Notes: a model not told the origin generated them from the letters alone. A DNA stretch of 64,000 nucleotides from Bradyrhizobium sp. in8p8 (GCF_000426845.1 NZ_AUGD01000001.1:451001-515000); one strand, 5' to 3'; positions 34,276 to 44,188 are shown, counted from the stretch's first letter. Numbers and translations: made by a program.

Positions 34276-34998
34276 TTATGCCGTATTCCCCGCGTCGACG
34301 GTGAACACCGTCCCGGTGACATTGCGGCCGCCTTCCCCCAGCAGATATTCCACCATCCGAGCGATGTCGTCCGTTTCCGGCAAGCGGCGCAGCGCGCTGC
34401 GGCCGGCGATGCGCTTGCGGCCCTCGTCGGAGAGATTGTGGGTGAGTTCGGTGTCTATGAAGCCCGGAGCGATCGCGTTCACGGTGATGCCGAGCTTGCC
34501 GACCTCGCGCGCAAGCGAGCGGGTGAAGCCGGTGGCGGCGGCCTTGGTCGCGCCGTAGACCGACAAGCCGTTGTAGCCTGTGGTCGCGATGATCGAGGAG
34601 ATGTTGATGATGCGCCCCGCACCATCCGCCATCATCTGCCGCGCAACATATTTTGTGAGGATGATCGGAGACAGCACATTGAGCTGCACCAGCGCCTCGA
34701 TCTCGGAATTGTGCATGGTGGCAAGCAGGCCCTCGGTGCCGAGGCCGGCATTGTTGACGAGGCCGTAGATCGGGCCGAACTCGTCGCGCACGAGTTTCGC
34801 GAAAGCCGGAATTGCATCAATCACGGCGAGATCGCAGGAGCGGAAATGCAGGCGCCCCTCGGATTCGGCAATCGCGCTCTTGAGCTCCTCGCTCTCGCGC
34901 CGTGCGGCCGCAACCACGTTGAAGCCGGCGCCGGCGAGCCGCCTGGCGATCGCCAGGCCAATGCCGCGGCTGCCGCCGGTGACGAGAATATTATGCAT
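34276..34998 (-). CDS. Short-chain dehydrogenase/reductase, FabG-like
   Basis: 240-residue NAD(P)H oxidoreductase. The cofactor motif TGGSRGIG lies near residue 8, NNAG near 85, serine in NISSIIATTG, and the catalytic YxxxK is YGATK. This set is that of beta-ketoacyl reductases. ATG at 34998 overlaps the stop of the ligase gene by several bases. With the ligase and acyl carrier protein just upstream it forms a three-gene module, in which it could reduce an ACP-bound ketoacyl group. The alternative upstream start at 35031 would give the same core. Confidence 0.92.
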   Translation of the reverse strand: MHNILVTGGSRGIGLAIARRLAGAGFNVVAAARRESEELKSAIAESEGRLHFRSCDLAVIDAIPAFAKLVRDEFGPIYGLVNNAGLGTEGLLATMHNSEIEALVQLNVLSPIILTKYVARQMMADGAGRIINISSIIATTGYNGLSVYGATKAAATGFTRSLAREVGKLGITVNAIAPGFIDTELTHNLSDEGRKRIAGRSALRRLPETDDIARMVEYLLGEGGRNVTGTVFTVDAGNTA

Positions 34999-36373
34999 CG
35001 GTGCGCGCCAGTTTTCCGGCCGGGGTGACATCGAGCGCCTCGACGAAGCGGATCACGGCCGGCACCTTGTGCGAGGCGAGCTGGGCGCGGCACTGCTCCA
35101 GGATCTGATCCCGGATCCCCTTCGCGTGCGCCGGATCGGTACCCTCGGCAAGAATTACATCGGCGACGACGATGCCGCCGGTGATAGGGCTGCGGCGAGA
35201 CTTGGCGCGCGACATCCGCACGGCGGGATGGCGGTTGATCACCGCCTCGATCTCCTCAGGGTGGACCTTCAGCCCGCCGATGTTGATGATGCCGCCACGG
35301 CGGCCGACGAAGTAATAACGATCACCGCGCAGCTCGACGATATCGCCGGTGTCGACAAACCCCTCATCATCGGTGAGCGCCGCGGCGTTGCGGCCGATAT
35401 AGGCGTGGGCTGTTCGTGTCGACCGGATCCGCAGCGAGCCGTCCACGACCTTCATCTCGACGCCATTGCGGTTGCCGAGATAGTCGGCCGGAAATCCCTC
35501 GAGCCCGTCATTGACGGCGAAACCGACGCCGGCCTCGGTCGAGGCATAGGCGTGGCCGACGGAGGCATGGGGAAACGCCACTTTGAGGCCGTCGAGCACG
35601 GCCTGGTCGGCGATCTCGCCGGAGAGACGGACGTAAGCCGGGGCGAACTGCGCGGCCGAGCCGCTCATCAGGAGCTTGCGCCAGTGCGAGGGCGTGCCGG
35701 AGATGTGCGACACGCCGCGCGCGTTCAGCCGCGCGATGTGATCGGTGAGTGCCTCATGGGGATCGGACAGCACCATCGAACCGCCGGAGAGGACGGCGCG
35801 GAGGAATATCTGCAAACCGCCATAACGGCGGATGTCGTAGAACGTCGCCCATACCGGCGCAGGCCCGCGTGCGGGGCCTTCGGCAACGATCGCGCCTGTC
35901 AGCGCTTCCAGCGTATGGCCGGCGATCTTTGGCACGCCCGAGGTGCCCGAGGTGAGCATCAGCCATTCGGTGGCGCGTTCGGTCCTGGTCCGCGCGGTGG
36001 CTTGAAGCGGCAACTGCGCGGTGACGACCAGCGGCACGCCAGTGCCGGCCCAACGATCCGGCTCGTCCGTCACGACGGCATCGATTCCGGCATCCGCGAC
36101 CAACGCGTCGAGATGCGCCGGGTTGAGATCGGGCGGGCACAGCAGCATGCGACGGGCGACGCCGTCGAGTTCGATCATGGCAAGGCCCGACCGGAGCTGG
36201 TCCGACAGCTTGAGCAGCACGGCGCGGCCCGACAGCTCGCGCAGCCGGCCGCCCAGAACCGTATGCGACAGGATGTCGGTCAGCGACACGACGTCGTGCG
36301 CATCGGAGATCGTGCGGCCTTTCAGCTCCGCGCCGAGATGATCGCGAAGCGCGAAGATCTCACGCGGGGACAT
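34991..36373 (-). CDS. AMP-dependent acyl ligase of a carrier-protein module
   Basis: 460-residue adenylate-forming enzyme. The P-loop is LMLTSGTSGVPK, the A5 motif is YASTEAG, A7 is DTGDIV, A8 is VGRRGGIINIGGLKVHPEE, and the C-terminal catalytic lysine is in TPAGKLARTDA. The N-terminal part is short for the family. It lies between a free-standing acyl carrier protein (overlap 14 bases) and an SDR gene, so it probably loads a carboxylic acid onto that carrier or onto CoA. The substrate cannot be told from sequence. Confidence 0.88.
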   Translation of the reverse strand: MSPREIFALRDHLGAELKGRTISDAHDVVSLTDILSHTVLGGRLRELSGRAVLLKLSDQLRSGLAMIELDGVARRMLLCPPDLNPAHLDALVADAGIDAVVTDEPDRWAGTGVPLVVTAQLPLQATARTRTERATEWLMLTSGTSGVPKIAGHTLEALTGAIVAEGPARGPAPVWATFYDIRRYGGLQIFLRAVLSGGSMVLSDPHEALTDHIARLNARGVSHISGTPSHWRKLLMSGSAAQFAPAYVRLSGEIADQAVLDGLKVAFPHASVGHAYASTEAGVGFAVNDGLEGFPADYLGNRNGVEMKVVDGSLRIRSTRTAHAYIGRNAAALTDDEGFVDTGDIVELRGDRYYFVGRRGGIINIGGLKVHPEEIEAVINRHPAVRMSRAKSRRSPITGGIVVADVILAEGTDPAHAKGIRDQILEQCRAQLASHKVPAVIRFVEALDVTPAGKLARTDA

Positions 36374-36605
36374 TTTCGTAGGCCCGCACGAAATCGCCGA
36401 CGGTGGCGGGAAACGCTGCGTCCTCGGAAATGGTGAAGGGGTCGACGCCGGTCTCGTCCTCGAGACGCGCGACCAGGATCGCGAAGGCGAGCGAGTCGAA
36501 GCCCGTCTCGTGCAGGGACAGATCGTCCGAGAGCGCAGGAAGCGCGACGTGCTGTTCCTTGGCGATCTGCTGAATGGCTTCGATGACCTTTGACCTTACC
36601 GACAT
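36360..36605 (-). CDS. Acyl carrier protein
   Basis: 81-residue carrier protein. The phosphopantetheine serine is in GFDSLAF, in place of the DSL of fatty-acid ACP, near residue 36. I chose ATG at 36605; an ATG at 36623 is also in frame. It overlaps the start of the ligase gene. It differs from the housekeeping AcpP and probably serves only this module. Confidence 0.85.
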   Translation of the reverse strand: MSVRSKVIEAIQQIAKEQHVALPALSDDLSLHETGFDSLAFAILVARLEDETGVDPFTISEDAAFPATVGDFVRAYENVPA

Positions 36606-36748
36606 GGCTGGCTCGCTTTTCATTATCAATTCGTGTTACGGCGGCTCTTGATGACCGCCTCCCCATGACCGTCTGTTTACCCGACAGAAGTAAATGGCTT
36701 CTTGGACAATTCAGATAAAATTGGACCTATCTGCTGATTTCCGCAGGC

Positions 36749-38554
36749 CTACAGCCTGATCGTGCCGTCGTTGATGTGTGCATTGACCTCGGCATCCAGC
36801 GCGACGTAGGCGCCGGATTTCGGCTCGAGCATGAACAGCGGATCGGAGATCGCGCTGGGGTCAAACCCCTGCCGCGCGAGAACGCCTTTCTTCTGCTTGA
36901 ACGTTTCGGTGGCGTCGAGCTCCCGCGAGATACGGATGAAGACCGGGCGGGCGTAAGCCGGGAGGCGAAGTGCGAGATGAGCAGGCAGCGCGGTGATGTC
37001 AAAACCCTCGTTCACGACTATCGCACTCATCCCGGCCCGACCGTCGGCGCCGGGTATGCTGACGCCATAGGTGGTGGCGTCGACCACGCCGGTGAAATCG
37101 CGCACGGCGTCGTTGACCTCCGAGGTCGCGACATTCTCGCCCTTCCAGCGGAAGGTGTCGCCGATGCGGTCGACGAAATGGAAAAAGCCCTTGTCGTCCA
37201 TCCGCATCAAGTCGCCGGTGCGAAACCAGGCGTCGCCCTTGGCAAAGACGTCGCGCAGGATCTTCTTCTCGGTCTCGTCGGCATCGGTGTAGCCCTCGAA
37301 TCGGCCGCCGCCCTGGTCCGCGGTGCCGATGCGGCCGATGGCCTCGCCGGCCTCGCCGCGGGCGCAGGCCATGCAGAGGCCCTCGTCACTGCGCAGCGGC
37401 GCGCCGCTATCGGGGTCGAGCTTGACGAGACTGGCCGGAAAGCGATGCGCGAGCAGCGGCGGGATGCGCCCGATTGCGCCAGGTTGCCCCTCGACATTGA
37501 ACAGCGAGAAATTGCCTTCCGTTGCCGCGTAGAATTCGAGGATGCGCGGAATGGCGAAACGAGCCTGAAAGTCTTCCCAGATGTCGCCGCGCAAGCCGTT
37601 ACCGCAGACCAGCCGTAGGCGATGGCGGTTCTCATATTCCGACGGCGGCGCCTTCAGCAGATAGCGACAGAGCTCCCCGATATACTGGAACAGCGTGCAG
37701 TCGTGGCGCACGATGTCGGACCAGAAGTTCGAAGCCGAAAACTTATCCGCAATCACCACGGAGCCGCCGGCAGCCAGCATGCTGCATGGGGCGACGATGC
37801 CGCCAACCGAATGGAATAGCGGCAGACAGTTGTAGAGCCGATCCTGCGGTGTCGCGCCTGTGAGACCAGCGAACCAGAAGCCCCAGTTGAGGATGCGGCG
37901 GTGACTGATACTGGCCGCTTTCGGCAGGCCCGTGGTGCCCGATGTGTAGATCAGCAGAGCGCGATCTTCGATGCTGACATCGCCGTGCTCGTCCGGCGCG
38001 AGCGGGCCGTCGTCCAGGACGGCAAGCGCGACGTCGATCGCACGTTCGCCGCGGGCATCGCCATGGGTCCAGACCTTGGCTTGCGTCTTCAGATGCGGCT
38101 TCGCGCTCTCCAGCACCTCCGAAAGATCATGCGCGACGATGATGTGTCGGGGTGCGGCGACATCGATGCAATGCGCAAGCGACTGCCCCACCAGCTTTGT
38201 GTTGAGCAGCGCGACCACAGAGCCGACGCGGCTGATGCCGAGCCATGCCGCGAGATAGTCGATGCCGTTCGGCATGATCAGTGCGACGGTATCACCCTTG
38301 ACGAGGCCGACCGAGCGCGCCCAGCGCGCGTAGCGATTGATACGCTTCGACAGGCCTTCGTAATCGAGCGCGCCAATGTCGGTGACCAGCGCCGCGCGAT
38401 CGGGCTGGCGTCGCGCCCAATCGTCGACGACGTCGGCGAACAGACGTCCCGGCAGCGTCTCGATCCGTGCGGTGAGCTCGATCGCCTTCAGCCAGATCTT
38501 CGACGCCGACGGCGCGCGCGCGGATTTCGCTTGCTCGATGACAGCGGTGGTCAT
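36749..38554 (-). CDS. Long-chain acyl-CoA synthetase
   Basis: 601-residue AMP-forming fatty-acyl-CoA ligase. The P-loop is LLIYTSGTTGLPKAASISH, and the later FVDRIGDTFRWKGENVATSEV and TFKQKKGVL blocks fit the FadD6/FATP-like group, which can also take part in transport across the membrane. Starts at 38575 and 38605 are in frame; I prefer 38554. It is 143 bases upstream of the ACP-ligase-SDR module on the same strand and could supply it with acyl groups. Confidence 0.88.
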   Translation of the reverse strand: MTTAVIEQAKSARAPSASKIWLKAIELTARIETLPGRLFADVVDDWARRQPDRAALVTDIGALDYEGLSKRINRYARWARSVGLVKGDTVALIMPNGIDYLAAWLGISRVGSVVALLNTKLVGQSLAHCIDVAAPRHIIVAHDLSEVLESAKPHLKTQAKVWTHGDARGERAIDVALAVLDDGPLAPDEHGDVSIEDRALLIYTSGTTGLPKAASISHRRILNWGFWFAGLTGATPQDRLYNCLPLFHSVGGIVAPCSMLAAGGSVVIADKFSASNFWSDIVRHDCTLFQYIGELCRYLLKAPPSEYENRHRLRLVCGNGLRGDIWEDFQARFAIPRILEFYAATEGNFSLFNVEGQPGAIGRIPPLLAHRFPASLVKLDPDSGAPLRSDEGLCMACARGEAGEAIGRIGTADQGGGRFEGYTDADETEKKILRDVFAKGDAWFRTGDLMRMDDKGFFHFVDRIGDTFRWKGENVATSEVNDAVRDFTGVVDATTYGVSIPGADGRAGMSAIVVNEGFDITALPAHLALRLPAYARPVFIRISRELDATETFKQKKGVLARQGFDPSAISDPLFMLEPKSGAYVALDAEVNAHINDGTIRL

Positions 38555-38770
38555 GCTGTTGTTCTCTCGGGCCATGGCTGCTGGTTCGCCGATCTTAGCC
38601 CGCACCGCCCTGCCCAGGTGTTAAGGGGCAGGGTAAAAGCCGGTTAGTGCGCGATTAACGCTAGTCATTCCTTACCAGCCCGCCGGCTGCACGAGACGGC
38701 CCGCACAAGGCCAACGAAATTGGCGGCTCAGCTGTTACGCCAGCACCGGCGCCGAAACGCCAGGCAGGCG

Positions 38771-39064
38771 CTAGCCGCTTCGCCCGCGGCGCAAATGGCG
38801 CGGCGGTGCGTTGACGGGATAATATGGATTGAGGTCACAGGTCGCGGCGCGGCCCGAAGCGGTGGCGCGGCATTGCGGGATGGATGTGAAGGAGCAGTCG
38901 TACCACTCCCCGCCACCGCCATTCGCGCCGGAATAAACGTGCATGCAGACGGGGTAGCGTGGATCGAAGGTCTGCGCGTGGGAGGGCGCAATCACAAGCG
39001 AAGCGCCGACGGCGGGGAGCAGGGCGAGCGAAGCACAGGACGAGAAGATCCGAGGAAACCGCAT
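38771..39064 (-). CDS. DUF3551 secreted protein, copy 1
   Basis: 97-residue exported protein with a signal peptide ending at SHAQ (about residue 31). The mature part has the conserved DPRYPVCMHVY, four cysteines, SFTSIPQCRATASGRAA and DLNPYY, typical of DUF3551, a family largely restricted to bradyrhizobia and relatives. The cysteines probably form disulfides in the periplasm. It is a paralogue of the gene 11 bases upstream. The function is unknown. Confidence 0.85.
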   Translation of the reverse strand: MRFPRIFSSCASLALLPAVGASLVIAPSHAQTFDPRYPVCMHVYSGANGGGGEWYDCSFTSIPQCRATASGRAATCDLNPYYPVNAPPRHLRRGRSG

Positions 39065-39074
39065 CGTGGGACCG

Positions 39075-39353
39075 CTAGTACTGTTGCCTCTGTCGCTTGC
39101 GCGGGCGCGGCGGGGGTTGGTCGAAGGCGTAATAGGGATTCAGGTCACAGCTCGCCGAGCGGCCCGAGGCGGAGGCTCGGCACTGCGGCAGTGAGGTGAA
39201 GGAGCAGTCGAAATAATCGCCGCCGCCGCCGAAGCCGCCGGGCGTATAGACATGCATGCACACGGGATAGCGCGGATCATAGGTCTGGGCGCTGGCATCG
39301 GCCGCGACGAATAGGGTCACAATTGCGGTGACGGTCAGTATCGGCAAGCGCAT
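39075..39353 (-). CDS. DUF3551 secreted protein, copy 2
   Basis: 92 residues from ATG at 39353. The signal peptide ends near ASAQ (residue 22). The mature region matches the next gene: DPRYPVCMHVYTPGG, DCSFTSLPQCRASASGRSA and DLNPYY, with the same cysteines. The C-terminus is basic and proline-rich. The pair arose by tandem duplication. Confidence 0.85.
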   Translation of the reverse strand: MRLPILTVTAIVTLFVAADASAQTYDPRYPVCMHVYTPGGFGGGGDYFDCSFTSLPQCRASASGRSASCDLNPYYAFDQPPPRPRKRQRQQY

Positions 39354-39532
39354 GGAAAAAATCCTCGAATCGAACACGGCGCCGGCACGGATGCCGGTCA
39401 CCTCAGTCACCTCATATGGCATAACACCACGCTGGAGGCGACTGTTCCTAGAGAGAGATGACGGCAAGGTGAGTGGAGCGCTCTCGCAGCACTCGCCCTC
39501 GCCATAGCCGGGGTTGACGGCCGAACCAGCGG

Positions 39533-41410
39533 CTACGCGCCGAGCCCTTGCAACACCAGCCGGTTCAGCCTTGCCGCGAACGCCGCCGGATCTTCCGGCA
39601 ATTCGCCGTCCAGGATCTGCGCCTGCTCGAGCAGAAGCAGGCTGAGATCGTCCACGACCTTCGAGCCTGCTTGCGCCTTGGTGACCGCGGTAACCAGCGG
39701 ATGCCGCAAATTGATCTCGAGGATCGGCTTGGTCTTCATGCCGCGGTTCTGCTGCGCCAGGATTCGCTCCAGCTCGCGGCTCGGCCCCTGGCTGTCGGCG
39801 ACGAGGCAGGAGGCCGAGCTGGTGAGCCGCGTCGAGGCCTTGACGTCGCTGACGCGTTCGCCGAGCGCAGCCTTGATCACGGCGATGGTGGCGGCCTCAT
39901 CCGCGGCCGGTTCTTCCTTCTTCGCCTCATCCTTGTCGTCAATGCGTGGGATCAGGTCGAGATTAAGATCGCCCTGGCTCAACGATTTCAGCGGCTTGCC
40001 GTCGAACTCCGACGGCATCGAAGTCCAGAAGGCATCGACCGGGTCGGACAGCAGCAGCACCTCGATGCCGCGCGCGGTCGCGGCCTCGAGCCGTGGGTTG
40101 GATTTCAGCCGCTCGATGCTGTCGCCGACCAGGTAATATATTTCGGTCTGGTTCGGCTTGAAATCGGCGATGACCTGCTTCAGCGACCGCTTCTCGCCCG
40201 ATGTGGTGGTGAAGCGCGACAGCGCGAGCAGCTTTTCGCGCCGCTCGAAATCCTCATAGATGCCTTCCTTCAGCACCGCGCCGAAGGCGTCCCAGATCTT
40301 GGCAAAATTCTCCGGGTCCTTCTCGGCAAGGCTTTCCAGCTCGGATACGACACGGGTCGCCACGGCTTTGCGGATCTGCGCGAGCTGCGGATTGTTCTGG
40401 AGCATCTCGCGCGAGATGTTGAGCGGAAGATCCTCGCTGTCGACGACGCCGCGGACAAAGCGCAGATAGCCCGGCAACAGATCGGCGTCATCGGTGATGA
40501 AGACGCGGCGGACGTAGAGCTTGACCCGGCCCTTACGGTTCGGCTCGAACAGGTCGAACGGCTTGGTCGAGGGCGCGAACAGCAGCACGGCGTAGGAATA
40601 CCGGCCTTCGGCACGGTAATGCAGCGTCATCGCGGGGTCGTCGAAGGCGGAGGCGATCTGATGATAGGCCTTCTTGTAGTCCTCCGCCGTCAGCTCGGAT
40701 TTCGACCGCTGCCATAGCGCGCTCGCCGAATTGATCTGGCGCGGCTCGCCCTCTTCGGGCACGAGCTCGATCGGGAACAGGATGTTGTCGGAATAGGCCG
40801 TGACGATGCGCTCGATCTCGTAGGTCTCGAGATATTTCTTGGCATCGTCCTTCAGGTGCAGGACGATCTCGGTGCCGCGCGTCACGCGCGCGGCGTCCTC
40901 GTCGCTCGCGCGGGCGATCTCGAAGCCGGAGCCGCCTTGGGAGCTCCAGGTCCAGACGTCGCTCTCGCCGGCGCGGCGGCTGACGACGACGATCTTCTCG
41001 GCGACCATGAAGGCGGAGTAGAAGCCGACGCCGAACTGCCCGATCAGGCCGAGCCCGTCCTTGGCCTCTTTCAGCTTCGCCACGAACGCCTTGGTGCCGG
41101 AGCGGGCGATGGTGCCGAGGTGGTCGATCAGCTCCTGCCGCTCCATGCCGATGCCGTTGTCGGCGATCGTGAGCGTCTTGGCGGTCTTGTTCGGGATGAT
41201 GCGGATCTTGAGGGCGTCGCCCTCACCCAGCAGGGCGGGACTGCCGATGGCCTCGTAGCGCAGCTTGTCGCACGCATCGGAGGCATTGGAGATGAGCTCG
41301 CGGAGGAAGATGTCGGTTTCCGAATAGACGGAATGCACCATCAGGTGCAGCAGTTCGGAAACTTCGGCCTGGAAAGGCTGCGTATGCACAGCCGTATCTG
41401 ACGTCGTCAT
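39533..41410 (-). CDS. htpG: Chaperone HtpG (Hsp90)
   Basis: 625-residue ATP-dependent chaperone, the bacterial Hsp90, cytoplasmic. The N-terminal ATPase motifs are intact: [33 protein letters not shown], and [14 protein letters not shown]. The middle domain ([38 protein letters not shown] is its core) and C-terminal dimer domain follow. Length is usual. It is transcribed alone; no heat-shock promoter was identified with certainty. Confidence 0.97.
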   Translation of the reverse strand: MTTSDTAVHTQPFQAEVSELLHLMVHSVYSETDIFLRELISNASDACDKLRYEAIGSPALLGEGDALKIRIIPNKTAKTLTIADNGIGMERQELIDHLGTIARSGTKAFVAKLKEAKDGLGLIGQFGVGFYSAFMVAEKIVVVSRRAGESDVWTWSSQGGSGFEIARASDEDAARVTRGTEIVLHLKDDAKKYLETYEIERIVTAYSDNILFPIELVPEEGEPRQINSASALWQRSKSELTAEDYKKAYHQIASAFDDPAMTLHYRAEGRYSYAVLLFAPSTKPFDLFEPNRKGRVKLYVRRVFITDDADLLPGYLRFVRGVVDSEDLPLNISREMLQNNPQLAQIRKAVATRVVSELESLAEKDPENFAKIWDAFGAVLKEGIYEDFERREKLLALSRFTTTSGEKRSLKQVIADFKPNQTEIYYLVGDSIERLKSNPRLEAATARGIEVLLLSDPVDAFWTSMPSEFDGKPLKSLSQGDLNLDLIPRIDDKDEAKKEEPAADEAATIAVIKAALGERVSDVKASTRLTSSASCLVADSQGPSRELERILAQQNRGMKTKPILEINLRHPLVTAVTKAQAGSKVVDDLSLLLLEQAQILDGELPEDPAAFAARLNRLVLQGLGA

Positions 41411-41523
41411 GCGCTTACCCGGTCAAAACAAAAGGGAAGGAACCCGGATATAGCGCGAGGCAATGACGGATCAAGAGGATGTGAAGCGATCGCCCGGCGG
41501 TGCTGTCGTCCTGAGAGCGCAGA

Positions 41524-41946
41524 TCAGGTCACGCAGCGGCCGGGCTGGAGAAGCTTGGCGACTTCGGTCAGGGAGCTCACCATCGGCTCACAGGCGATCG
41601 TTGGCTTGCTGCGCACCTTCTTCTGGTTCTGGAGCAGCAGTGGCGGCTTGGCGTTGCCGGTCTCGATGGTCGCGGGGACCCGCAGCAGCACGGACGTCTC
41701 GGCGAGGTCGTTCAGCCGCATCGACACCGTGCGCGTGGCAACCGGCGCCGGCTTAAGCCCAGCGAGACGGTCCGCCTTCGCGGCGCGATTGACGTTCTGG
41801 CTGGGCGCGGAAATCGAGCTGTGGCTGGGGATATCGGCGACTGCCTGCCAACGGTCGGCCAGATCGTGCCCAGACGCCAATTGCACGGCACCCAGCGTCG
41901 CGACGATCGCGACGGCACCCAAAAAGACCTTTTGAATCTGTGACAT
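41524..41946 (-). CDS. Exported protein, unknown
   Basis: 140 residues from ATG at 41946 with a gaggga ribosome site. The N-terminus is a hydrophobic signal peptide or anchor (residues about 5-26). The mature part has no recognised domain; it ends in a segment with two cysteines (TIACEPMVSSLTEVAKLLQPGRC) that may form a disulfide. Such proteins are seen in bradyrhizobia, as I recall, but the function is not known. Confidence 0.7.
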   Translation of the reverse strand: MSQIQKVFLGAVAIVATLGAVQLASGHDLADRWQAVADIPSHSSISAPSQNVNRAAKADRLAGLKPAPVATRTVSMRLNDLAETSVLLRVPATIETGNAKPPLLLQNQKKVRSKPTIACEPMVSSLTEVAKLLQPGRCVT

Positions 41947-42149
41947 GGCTGTCGATCCCTCGCCCCCATGGCGATCGCGGGAACAACGCCGCCGCAGGAG
42001 CGGGAGTTCTTGACCGTTACGATCACTTAACCGTGTGCGAAAAGGGCCGCAGGCACAAAAATATTTCGCACTTGGGGGAACGACTTCCGCGACCAGGAGT
42101 CGTCTCAGCAGCCGGCTATTCCCCCCTGCCCCATAGGCCGGCGACGTAG

Positions 42150-42178
42150 GGCGCGACTGTGGTGATGCCAGTCGCGCC
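42150..42178 (-). terminator. Hairpin downstream of the SnoaL-like gene
   Basis: ggcgcgact (42150-42158) pairs with agtcgcgcc (42170-42178) around an 11-base loop. It is 17 bases past the stop of the minus-strand gene; no T-run follows. Confidence 0.45.
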
Positions 42179-42194
42179 TTACTTTTGTCTGGTG

Positions 42195-42794
42195 TCATTC
42201 CGCCGGCCGCGCCAGCCACGCCCGTCCTTCGTCATAGAGCTTCTCGACTTCGGATCCGGTGAGGCCCGGCATGTCGCGCTTGACCTTATAGCCGATCAGC
42301 TCCTGCATATAGGCGAGGTGACGGTAGCCTTCGGGCAGCACGGCGAGCGCCTGCTGATCGAGGCGCAGCGTCGCGGCGGGATCGACCGGATCGATCCGAT
42401 CCTTCTCGTAGATTGGCTGGCGCCGGACGATGCCCCATCGGCCCTGCCTCTTCTCCAGGAAATCATAGAAGCGCCCGGTGCAGACGACGTCGCAGAGCAC
42501 GTCGTGCACGAGTGCGCGCTGCGAGATCGTCATCTTGGTCTGGGCGATCGCGCGTGCGCCGGAGAGGTCGATGCTGGTGCCGCCGAGGAAGTGCAGGATG
42601 CGCACGCCTTTGGCAAATCCCTCCTGGCTGACACGCATGAAATCCCGCGCCGGTCCCTGAAACCAGGTCGCGGACATCCAGCCCTCTTCGTGCCACACCG
42701 TGGCGAAGCGCTCCCAGTCGCCAGCGTCGCGCCACACCGCCCAGTTTTCGACGAGGTCGCGGATGGTGAGACGATCGAGGAGCCGCTGGTCCAT
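42195..42794 (-). CDS. SnoaL-like (NTF2-fold) protein
   Basis: 199 residues from ATG at 42794. The N-terminal ~130 residues show the SnoaL-like pattern of small polyketide cyclases and hydroxylating enzymes (LTIRDLVENWAVWRDAGDWERFATVWHEEGWM; GRFYDFLEKRQGRWGIVRRQPIYEKD). The C-terminal ~50 residues look helical. No partner gene or ligand is apparent. A carrier or isomerase role for a hydrophobic compound is possible. Confidence 0.8.
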   Translation of the reverse strand: MDQRLLDRLTIRDLVENWAVWRDAGDWERFATVWHEEGWMSATWFQGPARDFMRVSQEGFAKGVRILHFLGGTSIDLSGARAIAQTKMTISQRALVHDVLCDVVCTGRFYDFLEKRQGRWGIVRRQPIYEKDRIDPVDPAATLRLDQQALAVLPEGYRHLAYMQELIGYKVKRDMPGLTGSEVEKLYDEGRAWLARPAE

Positions 42795-42927
42795 TGCAAA
42801 TCTCCGACGGGGATCAAGGCATGAGGTATGAGCGGCGAAGTCGATCCGCGTCAAGCGCGAGCGGCGGCATGAAAAATCCGGCGTGCCTTGCAGCACGCCG
42901 GATCAGATCGTTTCGCGAAATGGCGCC

Positions 42928-43734
42928 TTATGCCGCCGGCGCTTTCGGCGTGCGGTTGCGCGAGTTGCGCTGGAAGAACAGGGCCTGGCTCGCGACCGCC
43001 GACACCATCGCGGGCTGGAACGGTTTTGAGATCAGAAATGCCGGCTCGGGCCGCTCGCCGGTGAGGAAGCGCTCCGGATAGGCCGTGATGAAGACCACCG
43101 GCACCTCGAAGGTGCGCAGCAGCTCGTTGACGGCATCGAGGCCCGACGAGCCATCTGCGAGCTGGATGTCGGCGAGGATCAGGCCGGGCCGCTTGTTCTT
43201 GGCGAGGGCCACCGCGTCGGCATGGGTGCGGGCGACGCCGACGACGTTGTGGCCGAGATTCTTCACCAGGCTCTCGAGGTCCATCGCGATGAAGGTCTCG
43301 TCCTCGATGATCAGGACATCGGTCGCGATTTCGGCGGCCATCTCGCGTCCTGCAGCATCCGCGAGCCGCCGCGTCTCCGCGACGTCGGTCCCGAGAATGA
43401 AGGCAACTTCCTCTTCCGAAAAGCCCTCGAGCGAAAGCAGCAGAAAGGCCTGGCGCGGCAACGGCGTGATGTTCGACAGCCGCCGCTCCGGCGGCATCGG
43501 CAGGGTCGTCACCTCGGCATCGTCGTTGACGGAGACCGAATTCCAGATCTGCGTGAACAGCCGGAACAGGCCAGCCCTGGGCCCATGGCTCTCATCGAGC
43601 ACCGACGGGTCTCCCAGCATGGCCTCCAACATGGCTGCGACATAGGCGTCACCGGAGGCCTGGCTGCCCGTCAGGGCGCGCGCGTACCGGCGCAACAACG
43701 GCAAGTGTTCAGCAACAAGCTGTGAACGGGACAT
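42928..43734 (-). CDS. phyR: General stress response regulator PhyR
   Basis: 268-residue response regulator with an ECF sigma-like domain (residues about 1-130) joined to a receiver domain (about 138-255), the arrangement of PhyR. The receiver has DED-like acidic residues in LIIEDETFIAMDLE, the phosphoacceptor D189 in LILADIQLAD, and the lysine in FLISKPF. When phosphorylated it binds NepR and frees EcfG. I chose ATG at 43734 (MSRSQL) over a GTG two codons upstream. It is divergent from nepR-ecfG with a 220-base gap holding stress-type promoter sequences. Confidence 0.96.
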   Translation of the reverse strand: MSRSQLVAEHLPLLRRYARALTGSQASGDAYVAAMLEAMLGDPSVLDESHGPRAGLFRLFTQIWNSVSVNDDAEVTTLPMPPERRLSNITPLPRQAFLLLSLEGFSEEEVAFILGTDVAETRRLADAAGREMAAEIATDVLIIEDETFIAMDLESLVKNLGHNVVGVARTHADAVALAKNKRPGLILADIQLADGSSGLDAVNELLRTFEVPVVFITAYPERFLTGERPEPAFLISKPFQPAMVSAVASQALFFQRNSRNRTPKAPAA

Positions 43735-43813
43735 CCCCACTCCATTCGTCTTCGGGCCAACCTTACACGACGAGGCGTCACGCGGGGGGCCCAGGTTCCC
43801 CTGCTGGGCTGAC

Positions 43814-43838
43814 TACGCCTCTGGCCGAGAAAAGTTCC
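43814..43838 (-). promoter_or_regulatory. EcfG-type promoter for phyR
   Basis: On the minus strand GGAAC (43838-43834) and CGTA (43817-43814) are spaced by 16 bases, against the EcfG consensus GGAAC-N16/17-CGTT. It is about 80 bases upstream of the phyR start. On the plus strand GGAAC at 43848 and 43885 have only weak -10 partners for nepR. Confidence 0.6.
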
Positions 43839-43954
43839 GACGAACTGGGAACTTTTTAGCGCAGCTGGAATTGTGCCTATCCAGGGAACGGCTCCCGGTT
43901 GAGAAAACTTCTCGATTTCACAGTAACTTAACTCGGGGAAACGTGGAACAGGTC

Positions 43955-44188
43955 ATGAAAGATCTCAAGTCTCAAGCCAGCAGAAGCACGACCCCCGGCA
44001 AGGGAGGCCTCACTCCGGAGATTCAATCCCGGATCGGGCACCAGTTGCGGGCCATGTACGATGATGTCGTGCGGCAAGGGGTTCCCGATCGGTTCGCAGA
44101 ACTGATCAAGAAGCTTGATGCGCCAGGAGCGACTCCCCACGTGGAAAATGAGGGTGGATCCAACGACAACAACAATGGGAGGGATTAA
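43955..44188 (+). CDS. nepR: Anti-sigma factor NepR
   Basis: 77-residue protein that sequesters EcfG until PhyR is phosphorylated. The core helix region LTPEIQSRIGHQLRAMYDDVVRQGVPDRFAELIKKL is characteristic; sequence before and after is low-complexity, the C-terminus being Asn/Gly-rich. Start at 43955 has a ggaacagg site. Its TAA overlaps the ATG of ecfG as TAATG. Confidence 0.95.
   Translation: MKDLKSQASRSTTPGKGGLTPEIQSRIGHQLRAMYDDVVRQGVPDRFAELIKKLDAPGATPHVENEGGSNDNNNGRD

Noticed and set aside
38608..38633. ccctgccc/gggcaggg hairpin as a terminator
   Set aside because: The stem is good but no T-run follows on either strand and it sits in the promoter side of the acyl-CoA synthetase gene.
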